Assembly: GCA_934433135.1 (NCBI GenBank)
Contig: CAKRZO010000009.1
Span: 62,001-126,000, forward strand
Source of the DNA: an uncultured Acetatifactor sp.
GTDB taxonomy: Bacteria; Bacillota; Clostridia; Lachnospirales; Lachnospiraceae
DNA length: 64,000 bases
Direction of reading: 5' to 3'
Position numbers and translations under genes: made by a program. The notes under the pieces are model-generated. The model had not been told where the DNA came from and did not search any database. It was given only the letters and a program-made list of their open reading frames with translations. Shown piece after piece: positions 1 to 7,874 of the stretch (the first letter of the stretch is position 1; the number at the start of each line of letters is the position of its first letter).

Positions 1-2
1 AT

Positions 3-194
3 ATCAAGGATTATGATATCCGGGACGGACATCTTGTCAGCATGGGCGCCGGGCTGGGACGAATGGATTACACTTCCCAGGTTCGCTTTATTAAGGAGCA
101 TAAGCCTTTTATGCATGTGACATTGGAAGATACCGTGCCGGAGAATAATGAAAGCTGCCGGATCTTTTTCCAGAAGTTATATGATGAGCAGTAA
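3..194 (+). CDS. C-terminal part of a sugar phosphate isomerase/epimerase-like protein (5' end outside window)
   Basis: An open frame enters from the left edge and ends at a TAA at 192-194, giving the last 63 residues of a protein. The visible segment contains IKDYDIRDGHLVSMGAG, then GRMDY, FIKEHKPFMHVTLED and a short C-terminal helix ending QKLYDEQ. This resembles the end of xylose-isomerase-like TIM-barrel proteins (sugar phosphate isomerase/epimerase superfamily), where a KDY/KDF strand, a GxG loop and a final helix close the barrel. Substrate cannot be told from the fragment. A long nested palindrome follows 45 bases downstream and may end its transcript. The assignment rests on pattern resemblance only. 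Confidence 0.5.
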   Translation: MKDYDIRDGHLVSMGAGLGRMDYTSQVRFIKEHKPFMHVTLEDTVPENNESCRIFFQKLYDEQ

Positions 195-239
195 TAACTT
201 ACAATTATTAATACAAAAATAGTGTTAAGGTAGAACCTC

Positions 240-377
240 GGGCAGGCTCATGGGGTTCCATTCGGGGGACGCTCTCGCTCAATTAAAAACGCAGCGGCAC
301 TAAGATCGCGAAGTACGCGATCTAAGGGCCGGCGTTTTTACATGCACCCCTCATTGGAATCCCCATGCGTCTGCCCC
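240..377. repeat. Nested three-level palindrome
   Basis: The outer arms GGGCAGGCTCATGGGG...TTCCA (240-260) and TGGAATCCCCATGCGTCTGCCC (355-376, read as two blocks) are imperfect inverses. Inside, AAAAACGC (285-292) pairs with GCGTTTTT (332-339), and innermost AGATCGCG (303-310) pairs perfectly with CGCGATCT (316-323) around a 5-base loop. The whole 138-base unit could fold into one long branched hairpin in RNA. It starts 45 bases after the isomerase stop codon. Only one copy is present here; whether it is a dispersed repeat of the genome or a single terminator-like structure cannot be decided from this window. Confidence 0.7.
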
Positions 378-418
378 TAGTAATTTGCTTCTTAACAGAT
401 TTGTAAGTTTATAAGTTG

Positions 419-602
419 GTAACAGTTCAGCCGCGTCATTCACAAAGCCGCGCTTTCAGCGCTTATTGGCTGCTTCGCAGCCGCTTGTTGCGGCTGTAAG
501 CCGCGATTTTCATGGAAATGGCGCTAAGCTCAAGCATTCATAAAGGCAGATTTTCATGCAAGCATGAAATCAGCCTTCATAAATGCTTGTCTGAACTGTT
601 AC
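419..602 (+). repeat. Dispersed TIR element, copy 1 (184 bp)
   Basis: The ends are perfect 12-base inverted repeats, GTAACAGTTCAG (419-430) and CTGAACTGTTAC (591-602). Internal stems are GCGTCATT/AATGGCGC (433-440/517-524), TTGCGGCT/AGCCGCGA around GTA (488-495/499-506), AAGCATT/AATGCTT (532-538/582-588) and a GCAGATTTTCATGC...GCATGAAATC hairpin near 547-571. The 8-mer ATAAGTTG lies directly outside both ends (411-418 and 603-610), as expected of a target-site duplication. Four other copies are in the window. No coding capacity. Confidence 0.85.
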
Positions 603-641
603 ATAAGTTGTAAGTTTATCCTGCAAAATCCAAAAGAATAG

Positions 642-670
642 TTGAATCTGCCGTGTAAATCTGTTAAAAT
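642..670 (+). promoter_or_regulatory. secA promoter (sigma-A type)
   Basis: TTGAAT (642-647), a 17-base spacer and TAAAAT (665-670) lie 33 bases upstream of the secA start. It is the only good sigma-A match between the dispersed element and the gene. Confidence 0.6.
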
Positions 671-703
671 AATGGATAGACTTTAAAAAGAAAGAAAGGC
701 CAA

Positions 704-3274
704 ATGCAAATGAAATTATTGGAAAAAGTGTTTGGAACGCACAGTTCAAGAGAACTGAAGCGTATTATGCCATTGGTGGACAAGATTGAAGAGCTGCGGC
801 CCTCCATGCAGGCGCTTACTGATGAGGAGTTAAAGGCTAAGACGGCAGAGTATAAGGAGCGGCTTTCCAAGGGAGAGACGCTGGATGATCTTTTGCCGGA
901 AGCTTTTGCAACCGTACGGGAAGCGGCAAAGCGTGTACTGAATATGGAACATTACCGGGTACAGCTGATCGGCGGCGTGATTCTGCATCAGGGACGAATT
1001 GCGGAGATGCGTACCGGTGAAGGTAAGACTTTGGTATCTACACTTCCTGCTTATCTGAATGCGCTGGAAGGCAAGGGCGTGCATATCGTTACCGTCAATG
1101 ATTATCTGGCAAAGCGTGACGCAGAGTGGATGGGACAGGTTCATGAATTTTTGGGTCTTAAGGTCGGAGTGGTCTTAAATAGTATGACCCCGGACGAGCG
1201 TAAGGTCGCTTATGCCTGCGATATCACTTATGTGACCAATAATGAGCTGGGCTTTGATTATCTGCGTGACAACATGGCCATTTACAAGGAACAGTTGGTA
1301 CTCAGGGATCTGCATTATGCCATCATCGATGAAGTGGACTCGGTTCTTATCGATGAAGCAAGAACTCCCTTGATTATATCCGGACAGAGCGGAAAATCTA
1401 CAGCTCTTTATGAGATGTGCGATCTGCTGGCAAGGCAGTTAAAGCGTGGGGAAGATATGCAGGAACTGACCAAAATGGATGCCATTATGGGTGTGGTTCA
1501 GGAAGAGACCGGCGATTTTATCGTAAATGAAAAAGATAAAGTAGTAAACCTGACGGAACAGGGTGTGGAGAAGGTGGAGAAGTTTTTCCACATTGAGAAC
1601 TACGCGGATCCGGAGAACCTGGAGATTCAGCATAATGTCATTCTGGCGCTGCGCGCCCATAACTTAATGTTCCGGGATCAGGATTATGTGGTAAAGGACG
1701 ATCAGGTTCTGATTGTAGACGAATTTACCGGTCGTATTATGCCGGGCCGCCGCTATTCGGACGGACTGCATCAGGCGATTGAAGCCAAGGAACATGTAAA
1801 AGTTAAGCGGGAAAGTAAGACCTTGGCAACAATTACGTTCCAGAATTTCTTTAATCTGTTTGCGAAAAAGTGCGGTATGACAGGTACGGCATTGACGGAA
1901 GAGAACGAGTTCCGGGAAATCTACGGTATGGACGTTATCGAGATTCCCACGAATAAGCCCGTTATCCGTAAGGATCTGCAGGATGCCGTATATAAGACCA
2001 AAGAAGAAAAATTAAAGGCCATTGTCGATGCAGTGGAGGCGGCACATGCCAAAGGCCAGCCCGTCCTGGTAGGTACGATTACCATTGATGCCAGCGAAGA
2101 ATTGAGCAGGAGGCTTACCAAGAGAGGAATTCCCCATAAAGTCCTGAATGCCAAGTTCCATGAAATGGAAGCGGAGATCGTTGCCGATGCCGGTGTGCAC
2201 GGAGCAGTTACCATTGCCACCAATATGGCAGGTCGTGGTACAGATATCAAACTGGACGACGAAGCAAGAAAGGCAGGAGGACTTAAGATTGTCGGTACAG
2301 AACGGCATGAGTCCAGACGTATTGACAACCAGCTGCGCGGACGAAGCGGACGTCAGGGAGATCCCGGTGAATCCAAGTTCTATATTTCTCTGCAGGATGA
2401 TCTGATGCGGTTGTTCGGTTCGGAGAGGCTCATCAGTATGTTTAATACGCTGGGCATTCCGGAAGGACAGGAAATCGAGCATGGGGCATTGACCAATGCC
2501 ATTGAGTCGGCACAGAAGAAGATTGAGAATAATAACTTCGGTATTCGTAAAAATCTGTTGGAATATGACCGTGTCATGAGTGAACAGCGTGAAATCATTT
2601 ATGATGAAAGGCGCCGTGTGCTGAACGGAGAGAGCATGAGAGATGTTATCTATAAGATGATAACAGACATTGTGGAGAACTGCGTGGATATCAGCATTAA
2701 TGATGACACTGGCAGCGATGAGTGGGATTTGAACGAATTGAATTCCCTGCTTCTGCCGACCATTCCTCTTACGCCCGTTACACCGGAGAGTGTAAAGGGC
2801 ATGAAGAAGAACAGCTTAAAGCAGCAGCTTAAGGAAGAGGCGGTCAAGCTGTACGAAGCCAAAGAAGCGGAATTCCCGGAGGCAGAAGCAATTCGTGAGA
2901 TTGAGCGTGTCATTCTGTTAAAGGTAATTGACCGCAAGTGGATGGATCATATCGATGATATGGAGCAGCTGCGTCAGGGTATCGGTCTGCAGGCTTACGG
3001 CAACCGGGATCCTTTGGTGGAATACAAGATGAACGGTTATGAGATGTTTGATGAAATGACCCAGAATATCAAGGAAGAAACCGTACGTCTGTTATTCCAT
3101 ATCAAGATTGAACAGAAGGTAGAAAGGGAACAGGTTGCCAAGGTGACCGGTACCAATAAGGATGATACGGTGGCAAAGGCTCCGGTAAAGCGCAGCAATG
3201 CCAAGATTTATCCCAATGATCCCTGCCCCTGCGGAAGCGGCAAAAAATATAAACAGTGCTGCGGACGGAAGTAG
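704..3274 (+). CDS. secA: Preprotein translocase ATPase SecA
   Basis: SecA is the motor ATPase that drives unfolded preproteins through SecYEG at the inner face of the membrane. The 856-residue product has the full family architecture: an N-terminal MQMKLLEKVFG-type helix, Walker A in EMRTGEGKTLVSTLPAYL (about residue 103), the DEVDSVLIDEARTPLIISG Walker B/nucleotide region (about 209), the preprotein-binding domain, the IRA2 motif TNMAGRGTDIKL and the helical scaffold. The C-terminus ends in a zinc-binding tail, DPCPCGSGKKYKQCC, that contacts SecB or lipids and ribosomes in other bacteria. Two in-frame ATGs (704, 710) sit behind AAAGG; 704 has the better spacing. prfB follows 64 bases downstream without a terminator, so both are probably one transcript, the usual Bacillota arrangement. 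Confidence 0.97.
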   Translation: MQMKLLEKVFGTHSSRELKRIMPLVDKIEELRPSMQALTDEELKAKTAEYKERLSKGETLDDLLPEAFATVREAAKRVLNMEHYRVQLIGGVILHQGRIAEMRTGEGKTLVSTLPAYLNALEGKGVHIVTVNDYLAKRDAEWMGQVHEFLGLKVGVVLNSMTPDERKVAYACDITYVTNNELGFDYLRDNMAIYKEQLVLRDLHYAIIDEVDSVLIDEARTPLIISGQSGKSTALYEMCDLLARQLKRGEDMQELTKMDAIMGVVQEETGDFIVNEKDKVVNLTEQGVEKVEKFFHIENYADPENLEIQHNVILALRAHNLMFRDQDYVVKDDQVLIVDEFTGRIMPGRRYSDGLHQAIEAKEHVKVKRESKTLATITFQNFFNLFAKKCGMTGTALTEENEFREIYGMDVIEIPTNKPVIRKDLQDAVYKTKEEKLKAIVDAVEAAHAKGQPVLVGTITIDASEELSRRLTKRGIPHKVLNAKFHEMEAEIVADAGVHGAVTIATNMAGRGTDIKLDDEARKAGGLKIVGTERHESRRIDNQLRGRSGRQGDPGESKFYISLQDDLMRLFGSERLISMFNTLGIPEGQEIEHGALTNAIESAQKKIENNNFGIRKNLLEYDRVMSEQREIIYDERRRVLNGESMRDVIYKMITDIVENCVDISINDDTGSDEWDLNELNSLLLPTIPLTPVTPESVKGMKKNSLKQQLKEEAVKLYEAKEAEFPEAEAIREIERVILLKVIDRKWMDHIDDMEQLRQGIGLQAYGNRDPLVEYKMNGYEMFDEMTQNIKEETVRLLFHIKIEQKVEREQVAKVTGTNKDDTVAKAPVKRSNAKIYPNDPCPCGSGKKYKQCCGRK

Positions 3275-3338
3275 AGAGTATAACAGTAATGTATGCCTGA
3301 ACTGTATCACAAAAAAGAATAGAAAGAGGTGACGTTAA

Positions 3339-4464
3339 TTGGTTGAATTAGATCAGATGAAAGCCGAATTGCAGGCTTACGAAACTCCATTAGCGGAAGT
3401 GAGGGATTCACTTTAACCTGGATCAGAAGGGAAAGCGAATCGAGGAACTGGAAATGGAACTGGAGGCTCCCGGATTCTGGGATGATCCCACCCGTTCCAA
3501 TCAGCAGATGAAAGAATTGAAGAATCTGAAGGACACCGTGGAAGAATTCAATAAGCTCAAGACGCAGGCGGAAGACATTGCCACATTGATTGAGATGGGC
3601 TATGAAGAGAATGATATGGAGCTTGTGGAGGAGATCCGCGGAGAACTGCAGGAATTTAAGACGGAACTGGAAGCTTTGAGAATAGAGACCCTCCTGTCCG
3701 GAGAGTATGATAAGAACAATGCGATCTTAAAGCTGAATGCAGGTGCAGGCGGTACAGAAAGCTGCGACTGGTGCGGCATGTTGTATCGTATGTATACCAG
3801 ATGGGCGGAGCGCAAGGGCTTCCAGGTAGAAGTTTTGGATTATCTGGACGGAGATGAAGCCGGTATCAAGTCCGTTACGTTCCAGGTAAACGGAATCAAT
3901 GCTTACGGGTATCTGAAAGCGGAAAAAGGCGTGCACAGACTGGTGCGGATTTCGCCGTTTAATGCCCAGGGTAAGCGACAGACTTCCTTCGTATCCCTGG
4001 ATGTTATGCCGGATATCGAAGAAGATTTGGATGTGGATATCGATGAGAAGGATCTTCGGATCGATACTTATCGAAGCAGCGGTGCGGGTGGCCAGCATAT
4101 CAATAAGACATCTTCTGCCATTCGTATCACCCACATTCCGACGGGAACGGTGGTGCAATGTCAGAATGAGAGAAGCCAGTTCCAGAATAAGGATAAGGCT
4201 ATGCAGATGTTGAAAGCCAAGCTGTATCTGTTAAAGCAGGAAGCCAATGTGGAAAAACTTTCCGATATCCGCGGCGAGGTCAAGGAAATCGGCTGGGGCA
4301 ACCAGATTCGTTCCTATGTCCTGCAGCCTTACACGATGGTAAAGGATCACAGAACCGAAGTGGAAACCGGCAACGTGGACGCTGTCCTGGACGGCGATCT
4401 GGATCCCTTTATCAATGGATATCTGAAATGGATTCAGAATGAATCCAAGAAGAAAGAAATGTAG
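3339..4464 (+). CDS. prfB: Peptide chain release factor 2, expressed by +1 programmed frameshift
   Basis: RF2 ends translation at UGA and UAA. The first frame starts at TTG 3339 behind AGAGGTG and reads 25 codons to CTT (3411-3413) followed by in-frame TAA (3414-3416). Skipping one T continues in the +1 frame (AAC CTG GAT CAG...) to the stop at 4462-4464, giving about 374 residues, normal for RF2. The long frame alone has no good start before M at 3454 and would lack the N-terminal helices. SPF in VRISPFNAQG is the RF2 stop-recognition tripeptide and GGQ in SSGAGGQHINKTSS is the hydrolysis motif. The frameshift site is atypical: the stop is UAA rather than UGA, and the internal Shine-Dalgarno (GAGGG) sits 5 bases before CTT instead of the usual 3. 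Confidence 0.93.
3403..3417 (+). promoter_or_regulatory. prfB programmed frameshift site
   Basis: The window GAGGGATTCACTTTAAC holds an internal Shine-Dalgarno-like GAGGG, a 5-base spacer, the slippery CTT codon and the zero-frame stop TAA followed by C. In known RF2 genes the site is normally CTT TGA C with a 3-base spacer. The TAA can be read by RF1 as well as RF2, which would weaken feedback control by RF2. Confidence 0.8.
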
Positions 4465-4515
4465 AGAAAGAGTTGGCTGGGATAAAAAAGGGAAAGCAGT
4501 GAGCCAACGGAAAAT

Positions 4516-4541
4516 AAAAAGAGGGCGAATGCCCTCTTTTT
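4516..4541. terminator. Bidirectional terminator between prfB and pfp
   Basis: AAAAAGAGGGC (4516-4526), loop GAAT, GCCCTCTTTTT (4531-4541), with T-rich flanks on both strands. It serves the convergent secA-prfB and phosphofructokinase transcripts; the stop codon of the latter overlaps its edge. Confidence 0.88.
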
Positions 4542-5799
4542 ATTTTCTGCCCTTGGAAGCTGTGGTTTTTAAAACCAGGTGCTGGGGAAGACCGTTTACC
4601 ATAAACGGCTGGTAGTCGCCCTGGATTAAAGGTTCGATATAATTAATGAATTCATCGGTAACGTAGTTGCCTTCCTTATTCATCCATTCTCTGGGAACCA
4701 GTTTTTCGTTGTTGGCAATGCGGTGAACATCGTAAATGCCGGCAGCTGACATATAAGGATCATCGGAAACACGGTCAATGACGACCATCTTGCCGGTATC
4801 TCCTTCATCGGCGGCCTTTACTGCGGCGCCTCCTACCATGAACGCTTCGTTGACATCAACCCGGGAAGCCATGTGGGAAGCGCTTCTTTGTAAGGTGGAA
4901 AATTCAATGCTTCTGGTTTTGCAGCCGATTTCCGCACCCAGGAAGCCTGCCAGATAGGCGGCTGTTCCCTGAAGCTGCTTGTGACCGAAAGCATCTACAT
5001 AATCTCCGCCGCCGGACAATTCACAGACATAACGACCGTCGGAAAGCTTGATTCCTTCCGATACAGCAATGACGAGAGAAGTCTTTTTGTGCAGAAGATC
5101 TTTTACTTTCCTTAAAAACTTATCGATATCAAAAGGAACTTCCGGCAGATAAATCAGATCGGGACCTTCGCATTCTTCGGTTCTTGCAAGTGCCGTGGCA
5201 CCGGTCAGCCAGCCGGCATTGCGTCCCATGACTTCAATCACGGTAATGTTGTTTTTGTGATAGCTTAAGCCCAAAGCGTCACGGATCACTTCTTTGGTGG
5301 AAGCGGCAATGTATTTTGCGGCGCTGCCGAAGCCGGGGGTGTGATCCGTAAGAGCAAGATCGTTGTCAATGGTCTTGGGAACTCCCAGGAATTTCTGGTC
5401 ATGCCCTTTGATGATCGCAAAGTCGGAAAGCTTTTTAATGGTATCCATGGAATCGTTTCCGCCGATATAAATAAAGGCTTCAATTTCCAGTTTATCCAGA
5501 ATCCGGAAGATTTTTTCATACAATTCCGGATTTTCATGGATCTCCGGAAGCTTATAACGGCAGGAGCCTAAGAAAGCAGAAGGAGTCCGTTTCAAAAGCT
5601 CGATGTCCATATCGGAATGAATCTGTGTGGACAAATCCACATATTGCTCATCCAGAAATCCCTGAATACCGTAGCGCATGCCATAGACCTTGTGAAATCC
5701 GCGTTCTTTCGCCGTTTTGTAAACCCCTGCCAGACTGGAATTGATGACGGAAGTCGGTCCTCCGGACTGCCCTACGATAATATTGCGTTTTTTTGCCAT
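4540..5799 (-). CDS. pfp: 6-phosphofructokinase, predicted pyrophosphate-dependent
   Basis: The enzyme phosphorylates fructose 6-phosphate to fructose 1,6-bisphosphate in glycolysis. The 419-residue protein begins MAKKRNIIVGQSGGPTSVIN, with the phosphoryl-donor loop GGPT. It has GGNDSMDT where ATP-dependent enzymes carry GGDGS; an Asp at this place is the known mark of PPi use. The PKTIDND catalytic motif and MGRNAGWLTG sugar-binding motif are intact. The start at 5799 was chosen because AGGAGG lies 6 bases upstream; an upstream in-frame ATG at 5841 has no ribosome binding site. It stands alone, convergent with prfB. PPi specificity is inferred from the one motif; direct assay would settle it. 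Confidence 0.9.
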   Translation of the reverse strand: MAKKRNIIVGQSGGPTSVINSSLAGVYKTAKERGFHKVYGMRYGIQGFLDEQYVDLSTQIHSDMDIELLKRTPSAFLGSCRYKLPEIHENPELYEKIFRILDKLEIEAFIYIGGNDSMDTIKKLSDFAIIKGHDQKFLGVPKTIDNDLALTDHTPGFGSAAKYIAASTKEVIRDALGLSYHKNNITVIEVMGRNAGWLTGATALARTEECEGPDLIYLPEVPFDIDKFLRKVKDLLHKKTSLVIAVSEGIKLSDGRYVCELSGGGDYVDAFGHKQLQGTAAYLAGFLGAEIGCKTRSIEFSTLQRSASHMASRVDVNEAFMVGGAAVKAADEGDTGKMVVIDRVSDDPYMSAAGIYDVHRIANNEKLVPREWMNKEGNYVTDEFINYIEPLIQGDYQPFMVNGLPQHLVLKTTASKGRK

Positions 5800-5871
5800 A
5801 AATACCTCCTGAAAATAGATTTTTGTAAAATTCACGCACATGATAGCAAAAAGATTTGCTTCTTAAAGAGT

Positions 5872-5900
5872 ATTATAGCAAAATATAGAACAATACGCAA
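5872..5900 (-). promoter_or_regulatory. pfp promoter
   Basis: On the minus strand TTGCGT, a 17-base spacer and TATAAT occupy 5900 to 5872, about 70 bases before the start codon. Confidence 0.6.
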
Positions 5901-5920
5901 CAATTATCTGAAATTACTAT

Positions 5921-7702
5921 TTAGCGAAAATCAAAGGAGAAAACGGGGGTCTTCTGTGTGCCGCCCCAGTTGCTTCCCGGAACCAGGGTAAGAGAGAGGA
6001 TTTCCTCTTTCAGCGGCAGATGCAGGAAACGTTTCCGGTTCTTTGTAACGGAAAGTGTTTGGGTACTTCCGTCCGCTTTGCCGATTTCCACACGGTATTC
6101 TTTGCACAGGGTAAGCGGCAGGTGGGTATCGGGACTGGTAAGCATCACATTAGAACGCATGCCATGACTCTGTTCGCAGGGATCACCGGGAAGAGTGGTG
6201 CGGTTTAAATCGCTGTCAAAGACAATGTGAAGGCTGTCCACATACTGCGGGGAAGAGAAACGGTAAGTTACCGGTGTCCCGTTGGGAATGTTCATGCCGC
6301 AGACTTGTGTGTGATAAATTCCATTGGGACGATCCATGCCGTCTTTAAGACTGTCTGATCCGTTTTCCGGAAGGGTACTCCGGCATAGGTCGGAAATTTC
6401 CCGCCGGAAGGGAGGAAGGAAGCAGTCCTGATCCATGAGGCTTTCCTGCAGTTCTTTTAGGTGATGCAGATAAATATCATGGGGCATCTGCTGATATCGG
6501 CTGCAAAGTGCTGCTGCAGTACCTACCGCCTGCCCTAACAGAGCGCAGGTTGCCATCACACGGATACTGCTCATAGCCGCATGAGTCATACTGATATTTC
6601 TACCGGCAAAAAACAGATTCTCGACATTGGAAGAATAAAGGGCACGGTAGGGAATGCAGTAAGGAGCCGGGGTGGTAAAGTTGGTATTCGGCGTCCCTTT
6701 ATGATAATAACCGCCCGGGAAGTGGTCATCCAACGGCCAGCCTCCGTAAGCCACGGTGTCTTCAAAGCGGACATTGTCGGAGATATCTCTTTGGGTAATC
6801 ATGTACTCTCCGCACATTCTGCGGGACTCCCGCTTGCCGGGTAAAAAGCCTAGGAAATCCAGATCCCAGTTTAAGGCCGGTTTCGGTGCACGGTTTTTTA
6901 AATAATCCCAGACACCTAAGGAAAGGCTTACCAGTTCGTCCCGTAAGGTTTCCGTATCTTTTATGGTATCCCGGTCTCCGCCCAGTTCCAGATACCAGAA
7001 ATTTTCACCGGTACAGCCCAGATACATAGGACGGTTTTTCACATCTTCTTCTGATAATTCGGTTGCCCAGTCGGGAGCGGTAAAGGAAACGGGACGGTTG
7101 GTTTCGCGACCCTGGATCAGACAACTCATGCCCATTACCATGGAATCTTCCTTTGTTACATGGGTATCTTCCCCGAATTCCTCGGCGCTTTCTCTGCCGA
7201 GACGGAAATCCGCGCCGGTTAACGGCGCAAGGATACTGTCGCCGGAACAGTCAGCAAAATAAGTTGCAGTAATTTCGTAGTAACTTTGTGTGGTCATCTG
7301 GTAAGCTTTTACGGATTGGATGTGTCTGTTTCGCCCGTATGCAAAGGTACCCGTTTCCACAGCGGCATCCATGCAGGTACAGTTTAGCAGCAGGGTAATA
7401 TTTTTTTCCCGCTTTACAAAGTCATATAGAACCGTGTCCCACAGGAAGAAATTCTTGGTGGGATTGCGGTAGAGATTCTCCAGCTGGATTTCTTCCAGAA
7501 TACCGGTTTCCCGGTTGTTTTCTCCATGAGCGCCGCAGATCCACATACGGATTTCCGAAGAGGCGTTGCCTCCTAAGACGGGACGTTCCTGCAAAAGAAC
7601 GACCCGGATGCCCTGACGTGCAGCCGCAATGGCAGTGCAGATACCTGCCATGCCTCCGCCGATGACGCACAGATCGGTTGTGATTTGATTGGTTTCCAAC
7701 AT
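5921..7702 (-). CDS. FAD-dependent oxidoreductase, FAD_oxidored (PF12831) type
   Basis: The 593-residue protein begins with a Rossmann fold: TDLCVIGGGMAGICTAIAAA (GxGxxG) and, near residue 42, PVLGGNASSEIRMWI, typical of the PF12831 family of flavoproteins often found in carbohydrate or unknown redox loci. A second dinucleotide-linked segment, YSSNVENLFFAGRNISMTHAA, near residue 360 is the usual C-terminal FAD contact. The last 150 residues look like a beta-rich accessory domain. No signal peptide is seen, so it should be cytoplasmic. The start at 7702 follows a strong GGAGGA. It is divergent from the PocR/AraC gene at 7875, which is a likely regulator. Substrate unknown. A second locus of this kind lies at 58.9-62.5 kb. 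Confidence 0.8.
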   Translation of the reverse strand: MLETNQITTDLCVIGGGMAGICTAIAAARQGIRVVLLQERPVLGGNASSEIRMWICGAHGENNRETGILEEIQLENLYRNPTKNFFLWDTVLYDFVKREKNITLLLNCTCMDAAVETGTFAYGRNRHIQSVKAYQMTTQSYYEITATYFADCSGDSILAPLTGADFRLGRESAEEFGEDTHVTKEDSMVMGMSCLIQGRETNRPVSFTAPDWATELSEEDVKNRPMYLGCTGENFWYLELGGDRDTIKDTETLRDELVSLSLGVWDYLKNRAPKPALNWDLDFLGFLPGKRESRRMCGEYMITQRDISDNVRFEDTVAYGGWPLDDHFPGGYYHKGTPNTNFTTPAPYCIPYRALYSSNVENLFFAGRNISMTHAAMSSIRVMATCALLGQAVGTAAALCSRYQQMPHDIYLHHLKELQESLMDQDCFLPPFRREISDLCRSTLPENGSDSLKDGMDRPNGIYHTQVCGMNIPNGTPVTYRFSSPQYVDSLHIVFDSDLNRTTLPGDPCEQSHGMRSNVMLTSPDTHLPLTLCKEYRVEIGKADGSTQTLSVTKNRKRFLHLPLKEEILSLTLVPGSNWGGTQKTPVFSFDFR

Positions 7703-7874
7703 AAAAATCTTCCTCCGTTAAGAATATTTTTTGCATTTTATTGTAAATTAAAAAATGCTGTGCTATGCTTATTAATGTAATTATTATAACATTCTCCACG
7801 AGAAATGACTTGCTGGAAAAAGCATATAAATATTAAAAAAATGCAATGACAAATTCGACGCAGGAAGGAAAAGA
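7703..7874. promoter_or_regulatory. Divergent control region between oxidoreductase and PocR/AraC gene
   Basis: This AT-rich region separates two divergent starts. It contains three copies of an A-tract plus TGC motif: TTTTGCATTTTA (7729-7740, inverted), ATTAAAAAATGC (7747-7758) and ATTAAAAAAATGCAA (7832-7846). Repeats of this kind are typical AraC-family operator candidates. A TATAAT-like box on the minus strand is at 7784-7789. Function is inferred. Confidence 0.35.

Larger units (their letters stand above)
195..703. other. Repeat-rich intergenic region before secA
   Basis: This 509-base gap has no plausible gene. It holds a nested palindrome (240-377), copy 1 of the dispersed terminal-inverted-repeat element (419-602) with flanking ATAAGTTG direct repeats, and the secA promoter (642-670). 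Short frames that cross it are shadows of the repeats. Confidence 0.8.

Noticed and set aside
3339..3420. Sequencing error or pseudogene at the start of prfB
   Set aside because: A frame break at CTT-stop-C after about 25 codons is the known RF2 programmed frameshift position, and the rest of the gene is intact. The UAA in place of UGA is kept as an observation.
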